The position numbers and the translations under genes were made by a program. The notes under the pieces are model-generated. The model was not told where the DNA came from. It ran no database searches and saw only the letters and a list, made by a program, of their open reading frames with translations. Positions 49,816-58,623 of a DNA stretch of 64,000 bases are shown here, one piece after another; position 1 is the first letter of the stretch, and each line of letters opens with the position of its first letter. The stretch lies in assembly GCA_028694115.1 (NCBI GenBank), contig JAQUUB010000001.1:1-64000 (forward strand), written 5' to 3'. Source of the DNA: Lachnospiraceae bacterium. GTDB lineage: Bacteria > Bacillota_A > Clostridia > Lachnospirales > Lachnospiraceae.

Positions 49816-52800
49816 CTAATCAATATTAATATAAGTTGCTGTATTTATTTGTGTTGATTCAAAATCAATTGGTGGAGTTGGTAATCTCCATGTTCCTTTT
49901 TGTAAAGGAGAATATTCGACGGTCATTCTTATGATGTCAGAGTATATTCTTATATCTTCAAGATTTATAAAAGCTCTTGCCTGGACTGTTTTTTTACCAA
50001 TAATATAAAATCCTCTAAGTTCAGGATCGTAATTCGGCCCATCTGGATTAACTGATTGCGGTAACTGACTGGCAAAACCAATCACATTCCCAGCTAAGTA
50101 TTCTCCCCTAATCGGACCATTATTATTATATAAAAGAACTAATCTTCCGCCTTTTCTTGTTTCATTATTATAGGACAAAAATGGATCACCATCATCTAGA
50201 ATTTTAAATAAATAAATATCCTCAAGCTTTCCTTGAATTACCTCGTCTGCCTTAAGGGACATATAAGGAACTCCATTCTTGTCTCCGTAAGCAAATGGAT
50301 TTAGGTCTCCCTTAATTAAGGGGTCTTCGCTTGGTTGATAAATGTCTATTCTGATACCAATATCTTCGAGTCTAGATGAAGGAGTATAGATAGTACTGAT
50401 CTCTCCATTAGGGTTACTTAGTAATTGTGAATCCCTTAACATTCCTCCACCTGCAAGAATTTCAAAGTGAACTCTTGCTCCAGAAACAACATCCCCATCT
50501 TGTGTCAAAACAGTTCCGTTTATGTCTGCCGTTTCGAAGGCGTTAATGTTTGGTGTTGCAAATTCTAGAAGAATTTGTGCTGGCAAAAGATTTTTGCGAC
50601 TGAGATAAAGGAATCCTGAATTGATAGTTTGCTTGGTTAGATTAAGGTCGATATTTTTCCCCGACCATATATCACTAGAAGATTCTGGTTCATATTGGAT
50701 CTTAAGTGTTGGTTTATATCCGACTAGAATTTGTAGATATTTTCCAGGCTTCTTCCCATTGATGCCATCTCCAAATGCAACGATTCCTTCTGCAGAATTT
50801 ACTGTATAGACTTTTTCTTCAGGACCATGATTGTTTATGCTTGCAACTCTCTTCCACTCTCCGTCAAATGTATTATCAAACTCATCATAGGTAAATAGTT
50901 TAAAATTAGAAGTATCGACTGTTGCATATGTGCTAGTGTCGATTATAGGAAAATCACTTAGTCTAAATTTTTGATTACTTTGACCATTAGATGTTCCGAT
51001 ATTATCTAGGCTCTTTAAATCTGAGAATGTTGGATGAGAAAGATAGGTTCCGTTATCACTAGTATAGTCGTTATTAAATTCAATTACTGCAGGATAGTCA
51101 AAAGTATAACTAAGATATCCAAGATCTGTATATGGACGATCAATTAAAACTTCCACTTTTCTTCTACTATAATCAATAGCATAGTCACCAATCTCTTCGA
51201 TACCTTCTCCGTATTGGAAAAGATTATAAACATCTTCGCCATACTTTCTTGCTACAATCTTTTCGTTTTTAAAGATATCTTTTCTAGAGAATCTTAGCTT
51301 AAACTCTCTCATCGGAGTTTCAGGGAGAGCAAACTCGAACCTTCCTGCAGCAATATTAGTTACAGGAATTGACCAATTCTTTACTTCATTATTGGAATTA
51401 TATATGACGATAAACTCTTCTTTAGTTTGATCTATATTTGTTGGATTAGAAGTATTTAATTCTACTCCATTTAATACTTTTCCTGTGAAGCGTCCTCGTT
51501 TCTGAAATCGTCTTTTTTCAATTATCGTATTGTCTTCTAGCTTTTCGCCCAGAGAAGAAGCAACAATAGGTACTCCAATCTTAGGCTTAAAGAGTAGAGG
51601 ATGCTTAGAGCGTCCATCTTCAGTCTTTCCTTCTCCAAGATACTCAATAACTGATTCATCGGAAAAAAGATAATATGGAACATTTCGAACGTAGTAAGTA
51701 CCATGCTTGATTTGAGCAAACCATTTTTCCTGATCTTCTGCTGTGAATTTCTCTATACCTTTAAACTCGAGGGCTTCGCTAGGAGCTGTTCCTGACTGAA
51801 AGAAGCTAGCTGGAATATTACCAGTTGTTGGGTCCCATAGGTTTGGCACAGCCAGATTATTGTTTTTATTTGATTCTGAAAGCAAATATCCTTCGTCCCA
51901 TTTAAATCCATTACTACTCTTGAAAAGTTTTTCTCTTGCTGGATTTACATATTCATTAATAATGGCTTGAACTGTATCGAACTGTTTCCTGATAACAGAA
52001 ATTGCACTACCTTTAACGTATCGAACGTGGTTTCTTAGGCCATGAACAGTAGCATTTCCAGTAGATAGAAGAATATCTCCTATTGAAATCTCACCCGTTG
52101 TTGTCTTTACTCTAACATGGGAATTAGACCATGAAATAATCTCAGTAGGATAACCAATAAACGAGACCATTGGATGTATGACAAGATGCTTTATATCTAT
52201 TTCTGATTCATAGCTAACGCCTTCAGTTGGACATTCCGTGAAGACTCTTACAGAATAACCAGGAGCAATAAGCTCAGAGGTTTTACCGAAGTTAATATGC
52301 TTAGCATTGCTTTTTACAAAGCCATGAATGTATTTACCACAAGCCTGGACGGATATTGATTCAATTTTTTTAGGATCAAATGATGTTTCTTCTCTATGTT
52401 CTAAAGATAAATTTTTCCATGTCTCTATTACAAGCAGATACCCCTTAGGTCCTTCATAGGTAAGGTATACCCTAACCTTATTTGTAACATTTGAAGCATC
52501 AATGAGGTCTATTCCTAGAGCCTTAACGCCTTCAGTCAAAGGAAAAGATTTTACTGTACTTGAGAATAGTAATTCTAGATTAAATGCTTCTGGCATTATT
52601 CTATTTAAATTGAATGATGCCCTAGAGTTGTTAGTGCCATTAAGTGACAATCGAGCAGTGGTGCCATTATAAGACAATAAACCACCAGCTCCAGATGTAT
52701 CTGTAGTCTCTATTTCGTTTACTGGTATTACTGTGTCAGGCTGGTCAAAGCCTGAACCATATAAATCAAGGACTACTCCGCCAGTTATTTTTGACGTTTT

Positions 52801-52824
52801 AGGCTCTACTAAAGTAATTGCCAC
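49816..52824 (-). CDS. Large baseplate protein with IPT and Big domains
   Basis: The 1002-residue protein begins with an IPT/TIG-like immunoglobulin fold (VEPKTSKITGGVVLDLYGSGF). Residues ~45-230 look like a laminin-G-type sandwich. Later, about 765-820, an intimin/invasin-like Big_1 domain appears (FETADINGTVLTQDGDVVSGARVHFEI, read in pieces). The rest is beta-rich and unrecognised. It overlaps the upstream gene by 1 bp. Ig-like domains in phage tails usually aid weak binding to surface sugars or serve as spacers. It is probably a rim component of the baseplate between wedge and fibre genes. Confidence 0.74.
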   Translation of the reverse strand: MAITLVEPKTSKITGGVVLDLYGSGFDQPDTVIPVNEIETTDTSGAGGLLSYNGTTARLSLNGTNNSRASFNLNRIMPEAFNLELLFSSTVKSFPLTEGVKALGIDLIDASNVTNKVRVYLTYEGPKGYLLVIETWKNLSLEHREETSFDPKKIESISVQACGKYIHGFVKSNAKHINFGKTSELIAPGYSVRVFTECPTEGVSYESEIDIKHLVIHPMVSFIGYPTEIISWSNSHVRVKTTTGEISIGDILLSTGNATVHGLRNHVRYVKGSAISVIRKQFDTVQAIINEYVNPAREKLFKSSNGFKWDEGYLLSESNKNNNLAVPNLWDPTTGNIPASFFQSGTAPSEALEFKGIEKFTAEDQEKWFAQIKHGTYYVRNVPYYLFSDESVIEYLGEGKTEDGRSKHPLLFKPKIGVPIVASSLGEKLEDNTIIEKRRFQKRGRFTGKVLNGVELNTSNPTNIDQTKEEFIVIYNSNNEVKNWSIPVTNIAAGRFEFALPETPMREFKLRFSRKDIFKNEKIVARKYGEDVYNLFQYGEGIEEIGDYAIDYSRRKVEVLIDRPYTDLGYLSYTFDYPAVIEFNNDYTSDNGTYLSHPTFSDLKSLDNIGTSNGQSNQKFRLSDFPIIDTSTYATVDTSNFKLFTYDEFDNTFDGEWKRVASINNHGPEEKVYTVNSAEGIVAFGDGINGKKPGKYLQILVGYKPTLKIQYEPESSSDIWSGKNIDLNLTKQTINSGFLYLSRKNLLPAQILLEFATPNINAFETADINGTVLTQDGDVVSGARVHFEILAGGGMLRDSQLLSNPNGEISTIYTPSSRLEDIGIRIDIYQPSEDPLIKGDLNPFAYGDKNGVPYMSLKADEVIQGKLEDIYLFKILDDGDPFLSYNNETRKGGRLVLLYNNNGPIRGEYLAGNVIGFASQLPQSVNPDGPNYDPELRGFYIIGKKTVQARAFINLEDIRIYSDIIRMTVEYSPLQKGTWRLPTPPIDFESTQINTATYINID

Positions 52825-54128
52825 TATTTACCCCAATTTTGATCGGTAACTTTAAGTAATTCTGCTATATACTCTATCATGTTAGATCTTGGTTGACTAG
52901 AGATGTATCTATCTCGTTGATCTTCATAAAGAGTCTTTTCTTGCTGAGCAAAGAAATACGGTTCTGCATCTTTATCCGAGAAAGCAGTAATGACTGCTGG
53001 TGTTGCTTCTAGCTTAAATGGTATGTTCATATATCTATACGAGACAGTACCTCTCCCACTTGGAATGTTTTTAGATAAAACAATTCCCTGCTCGTAATTA
53101 ATATTATAATATGGACCATTCGGAGAACTCTCTATATCTTCGATTTCCCTAAAGAATATTCCTGACTCTGAGAACTGTGCTGAGCCTGACTTGATATGTT
53201 GATTCTTTAATTTAAAAAATCTAGTCCCAGGAATGAGCTCTTCGTTAACAGTTACATCTGAGTCTTGCTTCCTAATTGTAAAAGCAGGAAAAATAGAATT
53301 ATCCTTGATTAGACTCTTTGCAGTAAAAAATGCAGATGTATTGATTTCATTAATAACAGAGCTGTACTGAACTCCACGTTTACGTATATCTATTTCTTTA
53401 TCTAATTGATAATTCTCTTCGTTTACATAATCCTTGTATAGAAAAATTCTAGATGAGGTAACTTCAATTCTAGGACTGTTTGCAACTACACTATAACTAG
53501 TATCGTCATTAAACTTAACATTAGAATCTAATCGAATTGCATTACTTGTATTTTCTGTAATGATGTAGCGTCTCTTGTTTAATTTTAAAGCGAGACCAAT
53601 AAGACTGTTTGTTATCCAGTTAGCTTTTACTGAATATGTTTGCCCAACAAGATTAGACATGTCTCCAGAGATCTTAATCTGCTTGCTTGTATTTGATTTT
53701 ATCTTATACTCATTTTCACCAATCGTTAAGCAGAGTCCAACTAGTTCGTTTTCCTTCCATGTATCGGTTGGAACGGTCAATATTTGACCTATAGCAGTTG
53801 TCTGAACACCGTTAATCATTCCAGTAAAGTAACGATTATCGGTAATAACATCGGCAGAATAAGAGACCCCCTGAAGCGAAAGGTCTCCGCATATCATTTT
53901 CTTGAGATCAATCTCAATTAGATCTACGCGCTCAAGTCCTAGCTCTCTGTTGATACCATTAATCAACCCCTGATAAGAGGAGTTCGCAATACGCTGACTT
54001 GATTCAAGTACTCGTTTTTTATAAGAAAAAAGATCCTCACCTGTAATCCTAGAGATGTCAGTTATTGCACCAACGTCATCTACAGATGTTACTAAATTAA
54101 ATTTTTCTGGATAATATCTTTTTGTCAT
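52824..54128 (-). CDS. Baseplate protein with tandem beta-modules
   Basis: A 434-residue protein. The N-terminal helical part (about 25-80; FSYKKRVLESSQRIANSSYQGLINGINREL) resembles a domain of tail proteins that follow gpJ-like proteins. Two copies of a ~50-residue module follow: WKENELVGLCLTIGENEYKI and WITNSLIGLALKLNKRRYII, each then 'NTSxxIxLSG'. The same kind of module is seen in the genes at 42432 and 43108. The C-terminus is helical (SNMIEYIAELLKVTDQNWG). It overlaps its neighbours by 4 and 1 bp. Its place next to wedge genes suggests it joins the wedge to rim proteins. Confidence 0.7.
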   Translation of the reverse strand: MTKRYYPEKFNLVTSVDDVGAITDISRITGEDLFSYKKRVLESSQRIANSSYQGLINGINRELGLERVDLIEIDLKKMICGDLSLQGVSYSADVITDNRYFTGMINGVQTTAIGQILTVPTDTWKENELVGLCLTIGENEYKIKSNTSKQIKISGDMSNLVGQTYSVKANWITNSLIGLALKLNKRRYIITENTSNAIRLDSNVKFNDDTSYSVVANSPRIEVTSSRIFLYKDYVNEENYQLDKEIDIRKRGVQYSSVINEINTSAFFTAKSLIKDNSIFPAFTIRKQDSDVTVNEELIPGTRFFKLKNQHIKSGSAQFSESGIFFREIEDIESSPNGPYYNINYEQGIVLSKNIPSGRGTVSYRYMNIPFKLEATPAVITAFSDKDAEPYFFAQQEKTLYEDQRDRYISSQPRSNMIEYIAELLKVTDQNWGK

Positions 54129-56167
54129 TCTATGTCCACTGATTCATATTCTTCTATAAAGTAAAGGATTTTACTATCGTAATCAATAATGACTCCATCA
54201 TAATGAAAGTTTATTGTATAGACACTGTTTCGATCTGTTAAGAGTTTAAGCTTCTGATCATAGTCAAAAAACAAGGAAACAGGCTTCTCTTCATTGAGAA
54301 TTCTTTCAAGCTTATATTTGATCTGAGCTTTCTTTGTAAGAACTCTTACTAGCTGTCTATGGCGTGAAGATTGGCCTTTTCTATATATCGTTTCTAACTC
54401 TATTATATAGTCACCAACTTGATCTGCAATAAAAGAATACTGCTTATCCTCTAGCTGGATATCTTTTTGTTTTACGATGATACTAGCTTCATTCATATCT
54501 AGTGTCTGGCTCCCATCTGCCCGAAGAAAGATCTCAGTGCCATCTGGTTTCTTCATTCTAACACGGTATCGTACAATCGTACTGCCTGGACTCTTATGAA
54601 CAAGCTTGAACAGAATTTCTTTCTGCCCATCTTCATCTAGTCCCATTTCATCTGAATCAAGTTCTATTAAGAAATCGGAAGAGCCATTGTCTCCAGGGAT
54701 TTCTTTTAATCTTTCCGGGTAAGATTCATGCTTATCAAATATGTATAAGAATTCCTCATCTACCCCGTAGATTTTATTTGAAAATGAATCAATAGCTATG
54801 TCGATAAGATCTAAAGACGAAGCATTATCAATATCTAAAAGCTCATATTCTTGTATAGGCTTGGTCTCTCCCGCGTTTCTCAGTAATTCCAGAGCATTAT
54901 CACCTGTAGTGATGTGCTTCTGGAGGACTGTTCGAGTATTGATCTTTTCAGCTTTCCAAAGAACAGGCTCTCTGTTGTCTTCAAATGTTGTTGTGAACTT
55001 TTTATCTTGAATAACAGCTAATGGTGATTTGAAAATTTTAAGTTCAAATGTGATCTTCTGATTATTAAGATTAAAGAACTCAATAGACTGAATGTATGAC
55101 CAGCTTTTATTTGAAGAAATTTCTCTATCGTTTAATAGAACGATATCTTCTGTTTGCTCAATACTGAAAGGGTTCTTGCCATGTATTCTACATTTTACAA
55201 ATAAAATATTTCCACGTTCATTTCTATAAATAGAACTACCAACATTACTTGCCTTAATGCAGACAGCGCCTTCTCTACTTAGCTTCTTTTCTATTAATTG
55301 AGAAGTCTCTGTTGCTAAGGTTGGCCCATGTAGCAGATTGCTATCTATTACAGTTCTTTCAGAATCAATCCTGCTTGGGTAAGCTTCATAGAAAGCAGAA
55401 TTAATATTATTGCTTTGCGAAGTATATAGGTCATATCTTGTTATTCCTTGAATTCCAGAAATATCTGGCTGAATATAAAAGAGAGACCTATCTTGATTGA
55501 GATTAGATTTTATATCAAAGTCTTTTCCTAATTCTATCTTATGAAGGTATGGTAACTGTTTAAGATTAGCAGTCTGCAAAAAGTTATTTGCTGACTGTTT
55601 TGTCACAAAGTCCTGAACTTTCTCTAACTGTATACCAATAGGATTCATCAGCTGTTGTAGGTTTGAGAATTTATCGAATCTAGACTTTGACCATTCTGGG
55701 AAGTAGTTCGCTATTCCTTGTGTTGCTTCACTATAGTAGTAATCATCTGGGCGTTCATTACTAAAAACGCCTGGCTCTGTTGTAAAAACGAAGCGATCGG
55801 TAATTCTTTCCTCTATATTGTTTGAATTGGTCCCCCATACTGTAAACTCTATAACATACCTTGAATTATATTGAAACATGCTTGGGAAGTTGTCTCTCAT
55901 CCCGTAACGTAGATCTTCTTGTCCATATCTGCGATTGGTTTTATATTTAATACGTCTACGAACATATAAGGTAACATCTAGCTCTGCTGTATTTGTTTCT
56001 GGATTATATACAGAAAAAGTATTAGGAACTACGTCTACTTCGTTTATTTTGAAGCTTATATTTCTTGGATCTAATTTGAAGTCTGCATTAATCTTAATAT
56101 TAACATCTTCATTAATATGAACATTGTATGCATTCTTGTTTGGAGTAATACTAGATATCGTAATCAT
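54125..56167 (-). CDS. Baseplate wedge-type protein
   Basis: The 680-residue protein starts with an Ig-like/Big_5-type domain (SSITPNKNAYNVHINEDVNIKI). It continues with a region (about 145-215) reading YFPEWSKSRFDKFSNLQQLMNPIGIQLEKVQDFV, the style of the gpI/wedge proteins encoded next to gpJ in contractile phages. Later beta domains (about 480-640) are probably Ig-like. It shares a base with the gpJ-like gene's stop. In T4 terms it would occupy the place of gp7 or gp53-like wedge parts, but this is an order-based inference. Confidence 0.72.
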   Translation of the reverse strand: MITISSITPNKNAYNVHINEDVNIKINADFKLDPRNISFKINEVDVVPNTFSVYNPETNTAELDVTLYVRRRIKYKTNRRYGQEDLRYGMRDNFPSMFQYNSRYVIEFTVWGTNSNNIEERITDRFVFTTEPGVFSNERPDDYYYSEATQGIANYFPEWSKSRFDKFSNLQQLMNPIGIQLEKVQDFVTKQSANNFLQTANLKQLPYLHKIELGKDFDIKSNLNQDRSLFYIQPDISGIQGITRYDLYTSQSNNINSAFYEAYPSRIDSERTVIDSNLLHGPTLATETSQLIEKKLSREGAVCIKASNVGSSIYRNERGNILFVKCRIHGKNPFSIEQTEDIVLLNDREISSNKSWSYIQSIEFFNLNNQKITFELKIFKSPLAVIQDKKFTTTFEDNREPVLWKAEKINTRTVLQKHITTGDNALELLRNAGETKPIQEYELLDIDNASSLDLIDIAIDSFSNKIYGVDEEFLYIFDKHESYPERLKEIPGDNGSSDFLIELDSDEMGLDEDGQKEILFKLVHKSPGSTIVRYRVRMKKPDGTEIFLRADGSQTLDMNEASIIVKQKDIQLEDKQYSFIADQVGDYIIELETIYRKGQSSRHRQLVRVLTKKAQIKYKLERILNEEKPVSLFFDYDQKLKLLTDRNSVYTINFHYDGVIIDYDSKILYFIEEYESVDIE

Positions 56168-57399
56168 TAGTTATTATCTTTGATTAAAATTGGGCTTTCA
56201 ATTCTTGGTTCTAGAATGACTCTTTCATTACTTTTGGTTTTATAATCAGTAAGTAAGCTTTTTCTAATTACTGAATTAGACATACCGGAACGCTGATGAA
56301 TAAAAACATAAGTAAAATTACTCGCAGAGCCTTTATCTCCAATGCTTTCAATTTTATCACTAGAATTCAGAACTACACGGACAAGTTGATCAAGAATAAG
56401 CTTCTCTCCAATCGCCAGGTTATTAATATAATCTGCTAGATTCTTTCTTATTTCTGCTCTAATCTTTTCTTTCTCTGAATCTTCTAATACTGTTTTGTAT
56501 GTTAAAGGAAAAGATAGTTCTAATCCTACAATATTTGGTGCTTTTGCAAGATTACTCATTCCTGCTGATTGTCTTTCATCTATAACATTTTGAACTGCAT
56601 CAATCAAGCTACTTGATACCAATGTTGAAGTCGAACGAATTAGCCAATCATTTGTTCCTATTCCTCTGCTATAAGGAATTTTAACAATGTCAGACACTCC
56701 AGGAATAAGCAATGCCGATAGTCTGATTGCCGTTTCGTTTCCTGCTTCTCCCGATATCTTTTCTCTCTGAATTCGAAACCTAAAATTATCGTCACTTTCT
56801 TCGTTTCGCCCATATGTAATACTTTCATTATTCGTAACCAAAAGTGTTCGACTTAATGAATCTGCATAGTTAGTAAAGTCGTGAAACACCAAGCTGTTGG
56901 CTCCAACATTTGAGTTCTCGCCTGCATACAATGCTTCTGCAGCAAAGAATACTCGATTACTATTCCTCGGAAGTGTAATCATTTGCGTGTTTTTATATGC
57001 GACTCTATTTGCAGAACTATTAGGGGTGCTATAGATGTTAATAGCTCCTACTGGAATATTAATATCCTCGCCATTATTAATTGCACCGAAGTTTGGCTCT
57101 AGAGTATAGATCATAAAGTTTTCTTCTTCCGAAAAAACAGAAGCCTTGACCTCACTTAATCTTGTCATACCAAATACTTCGCCAATATAATCTAGGAGTT
57201 TTCCTTTGCTATTACGAATTAAGGCTACACCAACATTCTGATCTAAACGCTCTGCTTCCAGCCCTAGCTCTTCTCCCAATATCTCAACAAGAAGACGAGC
57301 CTTAGATCCTGGCGACAAGAAGGTTAGATTAGTGTAGCTACTTAGTTTCTGCAGAGCATTACTAGTACTTTCATCGGTATTAATATCTAAATATTCCAT
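56167..57399 (-). CDS. Baseplate wedge protein, gpJ/T4 gp6-type
   Basis: The 410-residue protein matches the baseplate J family. The N-terminal FLSPGSKARLLVEILGEELGLEAERLDQ and GKLLDYIGEVFGM are the typical opening. The central region FRFRIQREKISGEAGNETAIRLSALLIPGV is the family's hallmark. A C-terminal alpha/beta domain (EIRKNLADYINNLAIGEKLIL) follows. These proteins dimerise and form the inner ring of the baseplate around the hub, present only in contractile-tail systems. It lies 4 bp after the gp25-like gene, the conserved gene order of P2 and Mu-like baseplates. Confidence 0.88.
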   Translation of the reverse strand: MEYLDINTDESTSNALQKLSSYTNLTFLSPGSKARLLVEILGEELGLEAERLDQNVGVALIRNSKGKLLDYIGEVFGMTRLSEVKASVFSEEENFMIYTLEPNFGAINNGEDINIPVGAINIYSTPNSSANRVAYKNTQMITLPRNSNRVFFAAEALYAGENSNVGANSLVFHDFTNYADSLSRTLLVTNNESITYGRNEESDDNFRFRIQREKISGEAGNETAIRLSALLIPGVSDIVKIPYSRGIGTNDWLIRSTSTLVSSSLIDAVQNVIDERQSAGMSNLAKAPNIVGLELSFPLTYKTVLEDSEKEKIRAEIRKNLADYINNLAIGEKLILDQLVRVVLNSSDKIESIGDKGSASNFTYVFIHQRSGMSNSVIRKSLLTDYKTKSNERVILEPRIESPILIKDNN

Positions 57400-57403
57400 T
57401 GGC

Positions 57404-57841
57404 TTATCTCATTATAAAAGGACCTTCACCGGTTAAGTTATAAATAACTTTAATCATATGAAGGCTAGGATCTATGTGTTTTTTTATATTATCGGAGAAA
57501 TCTATTCGAACAGCAACCTCAGTTGCTGAAACTGGAGCTACATGAACTGTTAAGTCTAGTGGCGACAAAAAAGAATCGAATGTTAGGGCGAATACAATGC
57601 TGTCCTTTATCTCATTCCAAAGGATCTCATTATTTATTCTGTCCTTGAAAACATGAAGATTTGCTCCGTCTTGATTTCTGAGCTTCCAGTCATTGAACGA
57701 GCTCTGGATCCGACGCTGACATTCTTCGATAAAACCTTTTCCCTTTACTGCCCTAGTGTCCTCAATGTCACCTAAGGCAACTGTGAAGTCGCCCATGTCT
57801 GACCAGGTTAAGTCTTCTCTATTAATACTGTATGGTCCCAT
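57404..57841 (-). CDS. Baseplate protein, gp25/gpW-type
   Basis: The 145-residue protein has the gp25-like (lysozyme-related fold, non-catalytic) size and setting. It begins with LTWSDMGDFTVALGDIEDTRAVKG, has an EECQRRIQSSFNDWKLRNQDGANL helix, and the block FKDRINNEILWNEIKDSIVFAL, then the strand LDLTVHVAPVSATEVAVRIDF. Proteins of this family sit at the sheath-baseplate junction and prime sheath contraction. Position directly before gpJ agrees with P2 gpW and T6SS TssE. Family assignment is partly from order. Confidence 0.8.
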   Translation of the reverse strand: MGPYSINREDLTWSDMGDFTVALGDIEDTRAVKGKGFIEECQRRIQSSFNDWKLRNQDGANLHVFKDRINNEILWNEIKDSIVFALTFDSFLSPLDLTVHVAPVSATEVAVRIDFSDNIKKHIDPSLHMIKVIYNLTGEGPFIMR

Positions 57842-57842
57842 C

Positions 57843-58391
57843 TTAAATTCCCATTATCGCAACAAGTGCGCCCATGATCGCTACATCTTTACCTATAGGA
57901 CCTAGTAATCCAGCTCCCGGTAAAGACCAAACTGTGGTTGGTATTGGAGTTACAATTGTAGAGGGAAAACACGTAGTCAGCAATGGATTTAATGTAGTTA
58001 CTCCTGAAAGCCTAATTTCGTGTGGAGCTGCGGTTAAACTTGTCGGTCCTTTTATCACATTCCCAAACTTATTATATGAATAGAAGCCAAAATCTGGAGA
58101 TCCTCTTAGTGACGCACTGTCATCTGTGATCTCTAATATTGGCCCATCTGATGTTTCACTTGTTTTTAAAACCTTAGCAGCACGCTTATCGTATGGCTTA
58201 GTTTGAGTAATGTCGCCCTCGACAAAAATATTATCTTCTATCGGTTCTCCATCTGAAGCTCTTACTACTTTTAGTAGATGTTTTGAAGGATTAAAGTCCT
58301 TAATCTTCACTAACGTCTTTGCATGCTTAGAGTCGCCCTTAGGAATAGGATTAGCCTTACTCGCCTCATTATATGCTTCTTTGTTCTTCAT
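57843..58391 (-). CDS. Baseplate spike-region protein, function unknown
   Basis: A 182-residue protein. A helical and charged N-terminal part (about 1-60) leads to a beta-rich section (VLKTSETSDGPILEITDDSASL). The C-terminal half is hydrophobic and Pro/Gly-rich (TTCFPSTIVTPIPTTVWSLPGAGLLGPIGKDVAIMGALVAIMG). The gene lies between the hub-like and gp25-like genes, where P2-type phages encode gpV and PAAR spike parts. It may therefore be a central-spike or tip protein. The repeated Gly/Pro turns could be a beta-solenoid tip, but no PAAR repeats are visible. It shares a base with the next gene's stop. Confidence 0.62.
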   Translation of the reverse strand: MKNKEAYNEASKANPIPKGDSKHAKTLVKIKDFNPSKHLLKVVRASDGEPIEDNIFVEGDITQTKPYDKRAAKVLKTSETSDGPILEITDDSASLRGSPDFGFYSYNKFGNVIKGPTSLTAAPHEIRLSGVTTLNPLLTTCFPSTIVTPIPTTVWSLPGAGLLGPIGKDVAIMGALVAIMGI

Positions 58392-58621
58392 TAAAGCCCC
58401 AGTCCTGCAATAGCAGATAAAGAAACAGTCGGCCCTCTTGTCTCTGATTCGTTTGCAAACTTAGAAATATCTGGATCCTCGTGAAGAGGACCAAGTAGCT
58501 CAATTGTTCCTACACTTGTAATATAAGCATACTGACCATTTATTTTCCCTAAAAGATTATTTAGAGCCGGATGCCAATTTGGCCTAAACCATACTTCTAC
58601 TTTGCTGTTTTCATTAGCCAT
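58391..58621 (-). CDS. Small baseplate-region protein
   Basis: A 76-residue protein with an early strand (VEVWFRPNWHPALNNLL) and a strand pair (GQYAYITSVGTIELLGPLHEDP). It ends in a hydrophobic stretch (VSLSAIAGLGL). It is located between the 1630-residue hub-like gene (2 bp) and the spike-region gene (1-bp overlap). Its size and place fit a small hub or spike connector. No family recognised. Confidence 0.62.
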   Translation of the reverse strand: MANENSKVEVWFRPNWHPALNNLLGKINGQYAYITSVGTIELLGPLHEDPDISKFANESETRGPTVSLSAIAGLGL

Positions 58622-58623
58622 TT